NCBI RefSeq assembly: GCF_001865015.1
Contig: NZ_MJGV01000079.1
Coordinates: forward strand, 255,578-319,577
DNA length: 64,000 nt
Origin: Curtobacterium sp. MMLR14_010
Lineage (GTDB): Bacteria; Actinomycetota; Actinomycetes; Actinomycetales; Microbacteriaceae
Reading direction: 5' to 3'
This document shows positions 8,694 through 17,598 of the stretch, in pieces (position 1 is the stretch's first letter; every line of letters starts with the position of its first letter). Position numbers and translations under genes: made by a program. The notes beneath the pieces were generated by a model that did not search any database, had not been told where the DNA came from, and worked only from the letters and a program-made list of their open reading frames with translations.

Positions 8694-9131
8694 TTACCGG
8701 GAGGGTTCCGGCAGCTCGGCGGTCACCTTGAGCAGGAGGTCGCGGAGCGTGGCGCGCTCGTCCGGACTGAGCGGGGCGAGCAGGCGGTCGTCGAGGGCGA
8801 GCATCGCGTCCTCGAACCCGGCGATCAGGTCGATGCCGGTGGGTGTGGCGTACACGAGCTTCGTCCGGGCGTTGCCGGCGTCGGCTCGTCGTTCGATGAG
8901 GCCCCGTTTCTCGAGCCCCTGCAGGAGGCTCGACACGCTGGCCGCACTGGTCCGGGTCATCTCGGCGATGTCGCGCTGGATGGCGCCCGGGTTCTGCTGC
9001 AGGTAGCCGAGCACGAAGCTCTGCTCGTGCGAGAGCTCGCGCTCCCGCACCCACTCCTCGGCGCCCTTGCGCTGGGCCCACCCGATCCAGCGCATGAGCT
9101 GGAGGGGTGTGTCGAAGTGCGGTGCCTGCAT
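8694..9131 (-). CDS. MarR family transcriptional regulator
   Basis: 145 residues with the winged-helix core of MarR proteins: EQSFVLGYLQQNPGAIQRDIAEMTRTSAASVSSLLQGLEKRGLIERR includes the recognition helix and the start of the wing, followed by dimerisation helices. The protein most likely represses the downstream MATE exporter and itself in response to a small ligand. The ATG at 9131 lies immediately after an excellent promoter, which would make the mRNA almost leaderless. A 201-bp gap to the MATE gene holds three loose copies of GGGGCCGTCGCGTGG but no gene. Confidence 0.88.
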   Translation of the reverse strand: MQAPHFDTPLQLMRWIGWAQRKGAEEWVRERELSHEQSFVLGYLQQNPGAIQRDIAEMTRTSAASVSSLLQGLEKRGLIERRADAGNARTKLVYATPTGIDLIAGFEDAMLALDDRLLAPLSPDERATLRDLLLKVTAELPEPSR

Positions 9132-9138
9132 GATCAGA

Positions 9139-9167
9139 ACTCTAAGTGTTCGATCTCTAACTGTCAA
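9139..9167 (-). promoter_or_regulatory. Promoter and probable operator of the MarR-MATE genes
   Basis: Reading leftward, TTGACA (9167-9162) and TAGAGT (9144-9139) are 17 nt apart, close to the sigma-70 consensus. On the plus strand the direct repeats CTCTAAGTG (9140-9148) and CTCTAACTG (9155-9163), 15 bp apart, cover the -10 and spacer, so a bound regulator would block the promoter. The start codon follows the -10 by only 7 nt. Confidence 0.7.
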
Positions 9168-9205
9168 CCGATCTGGTGTCCAGGTCGTTCTGGTTCGGTC
9201 GGAGG

Positions 9206-9469
9206 ATGACCACAGAGCATCAGCGCCGGCAGAGGCCGTGGTGGGTCATCGTGCTGCTGGTCGTGGCCATCGCGCTGTCGCTCTGCGCTGTCGCACTGCC
9301 GCTGTGGCTGGTCTCGCTCATGCAGCAGGTGCCCTCGGCCTCGGTCGGCGAAGGGCCGCAGCGGGTCGTCTTCATCGCCCTCGGTACGTTCCTGTCGTTC
9401 GCGATGCTGGCCGGCTTCGCCTGGGCGGCGCTGATCGTCGTGCACGTCCAGCGTCGCCGGAGCAGATGA
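9206..9469 (+). CDS. Small membrane protein, unknown function
   Basis: 87 residues with two membrane segments (about 12-38 and 55-80), a basic N-terminus and a basic C-terminal tail (VHVQRRRSR), so both ends are probably cytoplasmic. No family is recognised. The ATG at 9206 directly abuts GGAGG, which is closer than usual; an in-frame GTG at 9176 is an alternative but has no site. The gene is divergent from the MarR gene and could share its control region. Confidence 0.55.
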   Translation: MTTEHQRRQRPWWVIVLLVVAIALSLCAVALPLWLVSLMQQVPSASVGEGPQRVVFIALGTFLSFAMLAGFAWAALIVVHVQRRRSR

Positions 9470-9507
9470 CCGATCGCCGGCGTGCGAGTGAGACGCGGGT
9501 CGTCGTC

Positions 9508-9993
9508 GAGACGCCGGCGTGTGGGGGCCGCCGGTGCGCGAGACGCCGGCGTGTGGGGGCCGCCGGTGCGCGAGGCGCCGGTGTGTGGGGGTGAAACGCC
9601 GGCGTGTGGGGGCGAGACGCCGGTGTCAGTGTGGGACGCCTCGATGTCGGCGAGACGCCGTGGTTTTCGGCGGCGTCTCGGGTGCTCGGAGGTGTCTCGG
9701 TGAGACGCCGGTGTCTCGATGAACCTTGTCGCCGAGACGCCGGTGCCTCGACGTGGTGCGGGCGCGGGTTCAGCGAGACGCCGGTGTCAGTGTGAGACGC
9801 CTCGATGTCGGCGAGACGCCGTGGTTTTCGGCGGCGTCTCGGGTACTCGGAGGTGTTTCGGTGAGACGCCGGTGTCTCGATGAACCTTGTCGCTGAGACG
9901 CCGGTGTTTCGACGTGGTGCGCGTACGGGTTCTCCGAGACGCCGGTGTCTCGCGCGGAGGGGCGGACCCGGAGGAGTGAGACGCCGGCGTCTC
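9508..9993. repeat. Array of GAGACGCCGGYGTCTC palindromes with a 161-bp tandem duplication
   Basis: About 14 copies of a 16-bp site occur in 486 bp. The last one (9978-9993, GAGACGCCGGCGTCTC) is a perfect palindrome; copies at 9702, 9863 and 9936 differ only at the centre. Near 9508-9613 the periods are 32, 32, 21 and 21 bp. A 161-bp unit occurs twice in tandem (9614-9774 and 9775-9935) with about ten differences and begins a third time at 9936. Each unit also holds a 9-bp hairpin (GAGACGCCG to CGGCGTCTC, first at 9652-9679). The array fills the gap between two convergent genes. Because 161 is not a multiple of three, the repetition does not look like protein coding. Confidence 0.85.
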
Positions 9994-10017
9994 GAGGGCG
10001 GGCGGGGAGCGGCTGCG

Positions 10018-10902
10018 TCAGTGCGCGGTGGTCGGCGCGGGACGCAGGCGGCGGATGCCGGTGACGACGAGCACGACGATGGCACCGAGCGCGAGACCGA
10101 ACACGGCCGAGGACGCGGTGTCCGCGAACCACTCGACGACGGGCCCGGCGGGCTCCACCGCGTGGGTGATGACGTGCAGCAGGTCGTACGGCCCGTGCCA
10201 GAACGTCTCGGCGAGGTTCGCGATCACGAGGTGCCCACCGACCCAGAGCATCGCGACGGTCCCGACGATGCCGATCGTGCGGAACACGGCGGGCATCGAG
10301 CGCACGATGCCGTCACCGAACCGCCGCAGCCCCTGGGAGGGGTGCTCCATGAGCCGCAGCCCGACGTCGTCGATCTTCACCAGGAGTGCCACCGCGCCGT
10401 AGACGAGCGCGGTCATGCCGAGGGCGATGAGCGCCAGCGCGCCGAGGGTCAGCCAGAAGCCCATGTCGGGGTCGAGGCTGGCGAGGGCGATGAGCATGAT
10501 CTCGGTGCTGAGGATCAGGTCGGTCCGGATCGCGCCGAACACGAGCTTGCGTTCGTCGCGGGAGTCGTCCCCGGCGGAGACGTGGTGGTGGCCGAACCAC
10601 TCCGCGACCTTCTCGGCGCCCTCGAAGCAGAGGTAGGTGCCACCGATGACGAGCAGCCACGGCAGCACCCACGGCGCGAACGACGACAGCAGCAGCGCCA
10701 CCGGGATGATGATGACGAACTTGTTGAACAGGCTGCCGAGGGCGATGCGCCCGACGACGGGGAGCTCCCGAGCGGGCGCGAGTCCCTGCACGTACTGCGG
10801 GGTGACGGCGGCGTCGTCGATGACGACCCCGGCGGTCTTCGCGCTCGCCTTGAGCGCGGCGGAGAGGATGTCGTCGACGACGGCGAGCAGTCCAACGGAC
10901 AT
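10018..10902 (-). CDS. DUF808 family (YedI-like) membrane protein
   Basis: 294 residues, the full length of the DUF808 family. It opens with VGLLAVVDDILSAALKASAKTAGVVIDDAAV and carries the conserved GTYLCFEGAEKV and the soluble stretch that follows, then six or so membrane helices. The function of the family is unknown; E. coli YedI is an example. It is monocistronic. A possible -10 (TAGGGT) lies upstream near 10990, where GAACC and GGTTC form a short inverted repeat. Confidence 0.85.
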   Translation of the reverse strand: MSVGLLAVVDDILSAALKASAKTAGVVIDDAAVTPQYVQGLAPARELPVVGRIALGSLFNKFVIIIPVALLLSSFAPWVLPWLLVIGGTYLCFEGAEKVAEWFGHHHVSAGDDSRDERKLVFGAIRTDLILSTEIMLIALASLDPDMGFWLTLGALALIALGMTALVYGAVALLVKIDDVGLRLMEHPSQGLRRFGDGIVRSMPAVFRTIGIVGTVAMLWVGGHLVIANLAETFWHGPYDLLHVITHAVEPAGPVVEWFADTASSAVFGLALGAIVVLVVTGIRRLRPAPTTAH

Positions 10903-11002
10903 GTGCGGTTCCCGGTCTCAGGCGGCGCGCGCGGCGCAGCGGACGTCGTCGACGGCGGGACGGGAGGGAGCTACCTGCATGAGGAGAACCCTATTGGTTC
11001 AC

Positions 11003-11761
11003 TCAGGTGGTGGTGCTGAGCGCAGCCCGCGCTGCCCGGACCACGTCGCTGTCGGTCACGAAGTGCGCGGAACCGTCGTCGGCCCCGCCCATCGGCACGC
11101 CCGCGTGAGCGCTGTCAGCGGCCGGGCGCTTCGCGGAGAGGTGCACGGCGGCGGCACCGGTGGCGACCAGGGCCGGTACGTCCGCGGGGATGACCCCGGC
11201 GCCGGCCATGACCTGCACGGGCCCGGCAGCCGACACCATGCGGGCGATCGTCGCCGCGCCGGTGAGGGCGGTGGGGGCGGCGCCCGAGGTCAGGACCCGG
11301 GTGAACCCGAGGTCGGCGAGCAGCGCGACGGCGGCGACGGGGTCCGCCGCGTGGTCGATCGCCCGGTGCAGGGTGACCTCGACGTCGTTCCGTAGTGCGC
11401 GGGCGGTGCCGACGAAGCGTCGCAGGACGTCGAGGTCGAGCGACCCGTCCGCGCCGAGCGCACCGACGACGACGCCGGCCACGCCCGAGCGCACGACGGC
11501 CTCGAGCTCGCGGTCCATCAGCTCGACCTCGTCGGCGTCGTAGACGAAGCCACCCGGGCGGCACCGGACCAGGGCGTGCACGGGGATGCCCGTCGCGACC
11601 GCGGCCTCGACGAGCCCCTGCGACGGGGTCAGCCCACCGAGTTCGAGCCCGACGCAGAGCTCGACCCGGTCGGCGCCGCCGTCGCGGGCGACGACCGCCC
11701 CCGCGGGCGAGGTGACGGCGATCTCGAGGGAGACCGGGGAGTCGGGAGTGGCAGAGGTCAC
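11003..11761 (-). CDS. cutC: CutC family protein
   Basis: 252-residue TIM barrel of the CutC family: [25 protein letters not shown] at the start, [22 protein letters not shown] and [13 protein letters not shown] are all family blocks. CutC was first linked to copper homeostasis, but its biochemical role is unsettled and relatives often sit with sugar genes. Here the GTG start at 11761 overlaps the M81 peptidase stop by 4 nt, so it is co-translated with that gene. That favours a role in the same catabolic locus rather than in copper handling (inference). Confidence 0.88.
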   Translation of the reverse strand: MTSATPDSPVSLEIAVTSPAGAVVARDGGADRVELCVGLELGGLTPSQGLVEAAVATGIPVHALVRCRPGGFVYDADEVELMDRELEAVVRSGVAGVVVGALGADGSLDLDVLRRFVGTARALRNDVEVTLHRAIDHAADPVAAVALLADLGFTRVLTSGAAPTALTGAATIARMVSAAGPVQVMAGAGVIPADVPALVATGAAAVHLSAKRPAADSAHAGVPMGGADDGSAHFVTDSDVVRAARAALSTTT

Positions 11762-13350
11762 GCGATGGCTCCGAGCGGTTCGTTCGAGGGCGGGATGATC
11801 CGGGCACCGAGGTCGGGCGCCGACGGGAACACCCGATCGTACGGGAACATCGGGCGCGCGATCCGGTGGTGCCCCAGGCGCTCGAGGTCCTGGTCGACCC
11901 CACCTGGCGTCAGCGCGAGCATCCAGTCGGCCGCCATGTCGAACAGCTCCGGCTCGAGGTACCCGATCTTCACGATGACGACGTCCGCCTGGCGCGGGGC
12001 GAGGTCGAGGTCCGTGAAGTCGTGCTCGTGGTGGTACGGCTTCCGGTACGTCGTGAGGATGGCGAACACGCTGCCGACCTGCAGCACGACCTCGGTCTCA
12101 GCGTCGCGGTCCCCGTGTTTGATCGCGTGCACGCGGCCGGTCATGGTGATCGGTCCGGCGTGGACGTCGTCGACCGCCGCACCCGCGGTCACGGTGACGG
12201 TCGCACCGACGCCCGCGGCGACCGCCGTGGCGACGGCGTCTGGGCCGGGGACACTCGCGTAGATGACGGTCGGGCCGTCCGCCGACCGGAACTCCGGCCG
12301 TGCGAGCACCTCCGTCAGCCCCCACGTCATGTCACCGGACCCGCCGGCGGTCGGGTTGTCGCCCGAGTCCGAGACGAAGTACGGCCGGGCGGCGCCGGGG
12401 GCGACCGCGGCGTCGAGGCACTCGGCGAACGAACCCGTCGGGGCCACGAAGACGAAGTCCTCGCGGACGTCCCAGAACGCGCGTGCCAGTCGCTCGGCCC
12501 CGGCGGCCACGGCGTCACGGTCCCATCCGGTGACGACGGTGACGGCACGGTCGCGCGGCTGGTCGGCCCACGCGTACCCGACCCAGATCGCAGCGTCGAG
12601 CACGCCGTCCACTGCCTCGACCTCCGGCACCTGGGCGTAGAGCGATGCGGCGGGTTCGATGCGCGTCGAGGTCTGCTCGCCGGGCAGCAGCACCGGGATC
12701 GGCACCCAGGCCTTGACCGGACGCTGCGACCCGACCGGGCGGGTGGCGAGCACGTCGACCAGGTTCCGGACGGCGCGCTCCTTCGTCTCCATGGCGTCCT
12801 CGTGCGGGGCCATCCGGTAGCAGGTGACCAGGTCGACCTGGTGCGCGAGCTCGGCGGTGACGTTGCCGTGCAGGTCCATCGAGGCTGACACGATGACGTC
12901 GGGGCCGATCACCGCGCGGATGCGTCCGAGCAGGTCGGACTCGGCGTCGTCCAGGCCCTCGACGACCATCGCACCGTGGATGTCGAACCAGAGGCCGTCC
13001 ACGGTCGTCGACGACACCAGCGCGGTCAGTCGCGTCACGATCTCGGACGCGAGCGACTCGTACGCCTCCCGCGTCACCATGCCGCCGGGCAGCGCGTGCC
13101 CGATCAGCGCGCCGCGGAAGTCGGTGGCGTCGGACAGCCCGGCGAGGAAGTCGTAGCGGGCCACGACCTCGTCCCCGCGGTCCGGGTGGAAGGCCTCGGC
13201 CTGGGTCCTGGTCGGCGTGAACGTCGACGTCTCGATGGCCAGCCCGGCGATGGCGATGACCGGACGCCGGACCGGCGAACCGGCCGGAGACGCGACCGGC
13301 GAACCGGCCGGGGAGCCAACGGGAGAACTACTGGGCACGGTGTCAGACAC
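11758..13350 (-). CDS. M81 family metallopeptidase (MlrC-like)
   Basis: 530 residues with the DUF1485 N-terminal and MlrC C-terminal domains. IAIAGLAIETSTFTPTRTQ, WFDIHGAMVVEGLDDAE and SMDLHGNVTAELAHQVDLV hold the metal-binding His and Asp residues; SDSGDNPTAGGSGD is the MlrC block. MlrC was described in microcystin breakdown; relatives beside peptide transporters probably cleave small unusual peptides or amides. The GTG at 13350 follows AGGAG; another GTG lies 6 bp upstream. Both overlap the ROK repressor stop. Residues about 8-22 are a Pro-Ala-Gly-Ser tail made by a 24-bp tandem repeat. Confidence 0.85.
   Translation of the reverse strand: MSDTVPSSSPVGSPAGSPVASPAGSPVRRPVIAIAGLAIETSTFTPTRTQAEAFHPDRGDEVVARYDFLAGLSDATDFRGALIGHALPGGMVTREAYESLASEIVTRLTALVSSTTVDGLWFDIHGAMVVEGLDDAESDLLGRIRAVIGPDVIVSASMDLHGNVTAELAHQVDLVTCYRMAPHEDAMETKERAVRNLVDVLATRPVGSQRPVKAWVPIPVLLPGEQTSTRIEPAASLYAQVPEVEAVDGVLDAAIWVGYAWADQPRDRAVTVVTGWDRDAVAAGAERLARAFWDVREDFVFVAPTGSFAECLDAAVAPGAARPYFVSDSGDNPTAGGSGDMTWGLTEVLARPEFRSADGPTVIYASVPGPDAVATAVAAGVGATVTVTAGAAVDDVHAGPITMTGRVHAIKHGDRDAETEVVLQVGSVFAILTTYRKPYHHEHDFTDLDLAPRQADVVIVKIGYLEPELFDMAADWMLALTPGGVDQDLERLGHHRIARPMFPYDRVFPSAPDLGARIIPPSNEPLGAIA
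13270..13311. repeat. 24-bp tandem repeat in the 5' end of the M81 gene
   Basis: GACCGGCGAACCGGCCGG occurs at 13270-13287 and again at 13294-13311, a period of 24 bp. It encodes the repetitive GSPAGSPVASPAG tail ahead of the peptidase fold. Copy-number change here would stay in frame. Confidence 0.65.
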
Positions 13351-14527
13351 GGACACTCCTGTTCCTGGTGGTCGACTGGGGGATCGGCGTGGACAGCTCC
13401 TGCAACGAGGCCGCGAGACCCCGCTGCAGGGCGAACTGCCCGGCGCCGACGAGACCCGCGTCCGCACCGAGCGAGGCGCGCTCGATGACGAGGTGCTGCG
13501 TCACGAGCGGGTGGCAGCTCTCGTAGAGCTGGCTCCGCACCGCGGCGACGAACGGGTCGAGCGTGGAGAGGATGCCGCCGAGGTAGACGGCGTCCGGGTT
13601 GAAGAAGTTCACGTTGGCGGCCAGGACCTCGCCGAGGTACCGACCGGCCAGGCGCACGGCCCTGGTGGCCTCGGGGTCGGCGTCCGACGCGAGCCGCACG
13701 ACGTCGGCGGTCGAGGACACCGGGACACCGGCCGCGCTGAGGATCCGCACGAGGGCGGCCCCCGACGCCACGGTCTCCAGGCACCCGGTGTTGCCGCACG
13801 AGCACGGGGTGTCCCCGGCCGCGTCGATCCGCACGTGCGTGATGTCGCCGGCGGCCCCGGTCGAACCGCGGTACAGCCGGCCGTCGATGACGATCCCGGC
13901 GCCGATCGCCGACCCGGCCTTGATCGTGATGGCCTGCCGCCGCGACGACGGCTGCACGGTCTGCTCGCCCGCCGCCATGCAGTTCGCGTCGTTGTCGACG
14001 GCCGCGGGGACCCCGAAGTGCTCCTCCAGCCACGCCGCCACGGGGAAGCCGTTCCACCCGGGCATCCGGCTCGGCAGGTCGACCACCCCGGCCTCGACGT
14101 CCACCGGGCCGGGCAGGCTCAGCCCGACGCCGCGCAGGCCCTCCGCGCCACGGGTCCCGATCAGCGAGTCCAGTAGCTCCGCCAGTCGGGCCAGACCGAC
14201 GGTCGGGCCGTCGGAGAGCGCGAACGGGACGTTCGTGACGGACTCGAGCGAGCCTCCAGGCAGGACGATGCCGACCCGCGCATGGCCGCCACCGACGTCT
14301 GCAGCGACGGCGTACTCGTCCACCCCGCCGATCCGGAGCACCTTCCGGGGGCGACCGCCGGTGGAGACGTCGGTGCCCTCCTCGGCGAGGATCCCGTGGT
14401 CGAGCAGCTGAGCGACGACGTGCGAGACGGTCGACGGCGCGGCACCGAGGAGCTGCGCGATCTCGGTGCGGCTCGACGCCTGCCCGGACGCGACGAGCTC
14501 GAGCACTCGAGAACTGAGGTCCGGCAC
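13343..14527 (-). CDS. ROK family transcriptional repressor
   Basis: 394 residues. The N-terminal winged helix (RTEIAQLLGAAPSTVSHVVAQLLDHGILAEEG) is followed by a ROK sugar-binding/kinase-like fold with the intact zinc motif CSCGNTGCLE and the DNDAN segment. It should repress the divergent transporter operon until a sugar or amino-sugar ligand binds. The GTG at 14527 follows GGAGAAAGTC; an upstream in-frame start would add 29 residues without a site. The gene is first in a leftward unit with the M81 peptidase and cutC, each overlapping the next. Confidence 0.88.
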   Translation of the reverse strand: MPDLSSRVLELVASGQASSRTEIAQLLGAAPSTVSHVVAQLLDHGILAEEGTDVSTGGRPRKVLRIGGVDEYAVAADVGGGHARVGIVLPGGSLESVTNVPFALSDGPTVGLARLAELLDSLIGTRGAEGLRGVGLSLPGPVDVEAGVVDLPSRMPGWNGFPVAAWLEEHFGVPAAVDNDANCMAAGEQTVQPSSRRQAITIKAGSAIGAGIVIDGRLYRGSTGAAGDITHVRIDAAGDTPCSCGNTGCLETVASGAALVRILSAAGVPVSSTADVVRLASDADPEATRAVRLAGRYLGEVLAANVNFFNPDAVYLGGILSTLDPFVAAVRSQLYESCHPLVTQHLVIERASLGADAGLVGAGQFALQRGLAASLQELSTPIPQSTTRNRSVRV

Positions 14528-14653
14528 GACTTTCTCCAATCCGGCACGAAGACCAGCACTGCGGCCGATGACGGCACGGAAACCGCCGTCGTTCCGGGAG
14601 CCTAACCGCCCCACGGAGCCGGGAGCCCTTTCGCCCGATCCGCAGAAACGAAG

Positions 14654-14682
14654 TATTTACACGAGAACGTTTGTTTTTCCAA
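14654..14682 (-). promoter_or_regulatory. Promoter of the ROK repressor-M81-cutC unit
   Basis: Reading leftward, TTGGAA (14682-14677) and TAAATA (14659-14654) are 17 nt apart in an AT-rich island that stands out from the surrounding sequence. This lies 127 bp upstream of the ROK start codon. Confidence 0.6.
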
Positions 14683-14688
14683 CGGCTT

Positions 14689-14707
14689 TTGCCATTGACT
14701 GTGGCAA
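14689..14707. promoter_or_regulatory. Candidate ROK operator
   Basis: TTGCCA-N7-TGGCAA forms a 6-bp inverted repeat between the divergent ROK repressor and solute-binding protein genes, 37 bp before the latter's ATG. Position and symmetry suggest an operator; no direct proof. Confidence 0.45.
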
Positions 14708-14743
14708 CCCCGACCACCAGAACCACTCGCACTAGGAGTCCGC

Positions 14744-16540
14744 ATGACCAAGCCCCGTCGCTGGGCCCTCCTCACCGGAGCCGCGCTCGCGGTGAGCGCA
14801 CTGCTCGCCGGGTGTTCCGGAGGCGGTTCCGCCACCACGAACGCGAAGTCCGACGAGATCAACTACGCGCTGCCGGCGAACTTCACGCCGAACTGGATCC
14901 TGCCGATCGGCACCGCAGCGCACCTCAACACGAACAACGGCTCCATCGCGCAGTCCCTGTACGAGCCCCTGGTGGCGTACGACGGCTCCACCGGCAAGAT
15001 CGCCTGGAACAAGAAGGGCTCGATCGCCACCGCCGCCGACTTCGCCAGCGACGGCAAGAGCGTCACGGTGACCCTGGGCGACCGCACGTGGTCGGACGGC
15101 AAGCCGATCACGAGTCGCGACGTCGAGTTCTGGTACAACCTCATCAAGGCCAACAAGGCACAGTGGGGCTCCTACTCCGAGGGCAAGGTCCCGGACAACT
15201 GGACGGCATTCAAGGCCGACGACGACACCCACTTCACGATCACGTTCGACAAGGCCTACAACTCCGACTGGATGCTGGCCAACCAGCTCAGCCTGGTCGT
15301 CCCGCTGCCGCAGCACGCCTGGGACAAGACCGGTGCCGACGCCGACGTGACCGACGCGGACGAGACCCCCGCCGGCGCCAAGCAGGTCTGGAAGTACATC
15401 AACACCGCCGCCGGCAAGATCGCGGACTACGACTCCGACCCGCTGTGGAAGACCATCTCCGGCCCGTACGGCGTCAAGTCGTTCACCACCGCCGGCAAGG
15501 TCCAGCTCGTCGCCAACGCGAAGTACGACGGTGGCCAGAAGGCCCAGATCAAGACCGTCAACCTGCTGCCGTTCACGACGGCGGACGCCGAGACGAACGC
15601 GGTGCGCTCCGGCGAGGTCGACTACGGCTACATCCAGGCCACGGACATGGACCAGAAGGACGCGTTCACGGGCAAGGGCTACGACGTGAAGCCGTGGACC
15701 GGCTGGGCGATCACGTACATGCCGTACAACTTCAACAACCCGACCATGGGCGCCGTCTTCAAGCAGCTCTACGCCCGCCAGGCCGTGCAGATGTCGGTCG
15801 ACCAGACCAGCCTGTCGAAGGTCGTCTTCAACGGCACCGCCACCCCGACCTACGGGCCCGTCCCGCAGGCGCAGGCCTCCGACTACGTCTCCGAGACGCA
15901 GAAGGACAACCCGTACCCGTTCAGCACGAAGAAGGCCGCGGCGCTCCTGACCAGCCACGGCTGGACGAAGAAGAACGGCACGATGGTCTGCACCGACCCG
16001 GGCAGCGGCGACAGCCAGTGCGGCGAGGGCGTCGCCGAGGGCACGAAGTTCACCATGCAGGTGCTGTCGCAGTCCGGCTCGTCCGTGACCGACAACATGA
16101 TGAGCGCGATCCAGTCCTCGCTCGCCAAGACCGGCATCGGCTTCACCATCAAGACCGCGCCGGTGTCGAGCGTCCTGTCGCAGACCCCGACGTGCACCAG
16201 CGACGAGGACAGCTGCAAGTGGGACCTGTCCTTCTTCGGCACCGCTGGCAGCTGGTACTTCCCGGCGTACCCGACCGGTGAGGCGCTGTTCTCCACCGGC
16301 GGCTCGGCCAACTTCGGCAGCTACTCGAACACGTCCGTCGACGACCTGGTCAGCGCGACCACGACCTCGACCGACTCGGCCGCGGTGCAGGACTACAGCG
16401 AGGCGGTCGCCAAGGACCTGCCCGTCATCTGGCTGCCGAGCCCGGACTACCAGATCTCGGTCGTCAAGAACGGTCTGACCGGATTCGAGCAGGACTCGCT
16501 GGCCAACTTCCACCCGTCCCAGTGGACGTGGAGCAAGTAG
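14744..16540 (+). CDS. ABC transporter substrate-binding lipoprotein, family 5
   Basis: 598 residues. Lipoprotein signal with LLAGC, lipidated Cys at 24, then the large two-lobed fold of DppA/OppA-type binding proteins (VTLGDRTWSDGKPITSRDVEFWYN is the SBP_bac_5 block). It captures peptides, glyco-peptides or similar solutes outside the membrane for the permeases that follow. The ATG at 14744 follows CTAGGAGTCCGC. It is the first gene of a six-part rightward unit whose remaining cistrons overlap tightly; a strong hairpin separates it from them, consistent with the binding protein being made in excess. Confidence 0.9.
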   Translation: MTKPRRWALLTGAALAVSALLAGCSGGGSATTNAKSDEINYALPANFTPNWILPIGTAAHLNTNNGSIAQSLYEPLVAYDGSTGKIAWNKKGSIATAADFASDGKSVTVTLGDRTWSDGKPITSRDVEFWYNLIKANKAQWGSYSEGKVPDNWTAFKADDDTHFTITFDKAYNSDWMLANQLSLVVPLPQHAWDKTGADADVTDADETPAGAKQVWKYINTAAGKIADYDSDPLWKTISGPYGVKSFTTAGKVQLVANAKYDGGQKAQIKTVNLLPFTTADAETNAVRSGEVDYGYIQATDMDQKDAFTGKGYDVKPWTGWAITYMPYNFNNPTMGAVFKQLYARQAVQMSVDQTSLSKVVFNGTATPTYGPVPQAQASDYVSETQKDNPYPFSTKKAAALLTSHGWTKKNGTMVCTDPGSGDSQCGEGVAEGTKFTMQVLSQSGSSVTDNMMSAIQSSLAKTGIGFTIKTAPVSSVLSQTPTCTSDEDSCKWDLSFFGTAGSWYFPAYPTGEALFSTGGSANFGSYSNTSVDDLVSATTTSTDSAAVQDYSEAVAKDLPVIWLPSPDYQISVVKNGLTGFEQDSLANFHPSQWTWSK

Positions 16541-16562
16541 GTCGCTGACGCGACCACGGCCT

Positions 16563-16599
16563 GGAGGCGCGGTGCGGGTCCGACCCGCACCGCGCCTCC
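16563..16599 (+). terminator. Perfect 18-bp hairpin between binding protein and permease genes
   Basis: GGAGGCGCGGTGCGGGTC is followed after one base by its exact complement, ending at 16599. The outer arm belongs to the family I palindromes. Lying in the 98-bp gap of an otherwise gapless operon, it probably acts as a partial terminator or 3'-end stabiliser that raises binding protein over permease mRNA, as in other binding-protein operons. Confidence 0.75.
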
Positions 16600-16638
16600 C
16601 GGCTGGCACCAGGCAAGAAACCGACCAACGGAAGCCGC

Positions 16639-17598
16639 ATGACCACAGTCCTCTACCTCACCCGGCGGGTGCTCCAAGCACTCGTGGTGATCCTCATCGT
16701 CACGATCGTCGTGTTCTGCCTGCTGCACGCCCTGCCGGGCGGTCCCGCCCGCGGCGTCCTCGGCGTCTCCGCGACGCCGGTGCAGATCGCGGCGTTCAAC
16801 CAGGCGCAGGGCCTCGACCAGCCGCTGCCCGTGCAGTACGTCCGGTTCCTCGGGCGGCTGCTCACCGGCGACCTCGGCACGTCGTACACGCTCAACGAGC
16901 CGGTCTCGCAGCTCATCCAGGAGCGGCTCCCGAAGACCCTCGTGCTGACCGGCCTGTCCGCGGTCCTCGGGCTCGTCGTCGCGATCCCGATCGGGATGTG
17001 GCAGGCGGCCCGCCGCAACGGTGCGGTGGACTACACGGTCACGGCGCTCGCGTTCGTCTTCTACTCGACGCCGGCGTTCTTCCTCGGCCTCGTCCTCATC
17101 GTCGTGTTCAGCCAGCAGCTGCCGTGGCTGCCGTCGCAGGCACCGAGCGGCACCACCCTCGCCGAGGTCTTCCAGGACCCGGCCGGCCTGGTGCTCCCCG
17201 TGCTGACCGGCGCGCTCGCGATGATCGCCGTGTTCAGCCGGTACATGCGGGCCTCGACGCTGGAGAACCTGCAGGAGGACTACGTCCGCACCGCCCGTGC
17301 CGGCGGGGCCTCCACCGCCACGATCCTGCGGCGGCACGTGTTCCGGAACTCGCTGACGCCCGTCGTCGCGATGCTCGGCTACTACCTGCCCGTGCTGTTC
17401 GGCGGCGCGCTCGTCACCGAGCAGCTGTTCAACTACCCCGGCATGGGACTGCTGTTCTGGAACGCCGCGCAGTCCTCGGACTACCCGACGCTGCTCGGCT
17501 GCGTCCTCGTCATCTCGATCGCGACGGTCGTCGGCACCCTGGTGGCCGACGTCGCGCAGTCGCTCATCGATCCTCGTGTGAAGGCGGACCGCGCATGA
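16639..17598 (+). CDS. ABC transporter permease, DppB type
   Basis: 319 residues, six membrane segments. The N-terminal helix (TRRVLQALVVILIVTIVVFCLLH) and the cytoplasmic EAA-type loop (YVRTARAGGASTATILRRHVFRNSLTPVV) are diagnostic of the DppB/OppB permeases. It forms half of the membrane channel with the next gene product. The ATG follows CCAACGGAAGCCGC, a weak site. The stop overlaps the next ATG. Confidence 0.92.
   Translation: MTTVLYLTRRVLQALVVILIVTIVVFCLLHALPGGPARGVLGVSATPVQIAAFNQAQGLDQPLPVQYVRFLGRLLTGDLGTSYTLNEPVSQLIQERLPKTLVLTGLSAVLGLVVAIPIGMWQAARRNGAVDYTVTALAFVFYSTPAFFLGLVLIVVFSQQLPWLPSQAPSGTTLAEVFQDPAGLVLPVLTGALAMIAVFSRYMRASTLENLQEDYVRTARAGGASTATILRRHVFRNSLTPVVAMLGYYLPVLFGGALVTEQLFNYPGMGLLFWNAAQSSDYPTLLGCVLVISIATVVGTLVADVAQSLIDPRVKADRA

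Noticed and set aside
6228..9209. A very long plus-strand open frame opposite the propeller and MATE genes
   Set aside because: It is antisense to two well-supported genes and to a MarR gene, and its translation is Arg/Glu/His-rich with no domain. High GC commonly gives such shadows.
9508..9993. Possible CRISPR array
   Set aside because: Repeats are short, palindromic and unequal in spacing, the spacers are themselves repeated, and no cas gene is in the window.
9372..10085. Long open frames on both strands through the palindrome array
   Set aside because: They exist because the repeat lacks stop codons; the 161-bp unit shifts frame between copies, there is no ribosome site, and the products are Arg/Pro/Thr-rich low-complexity strings.
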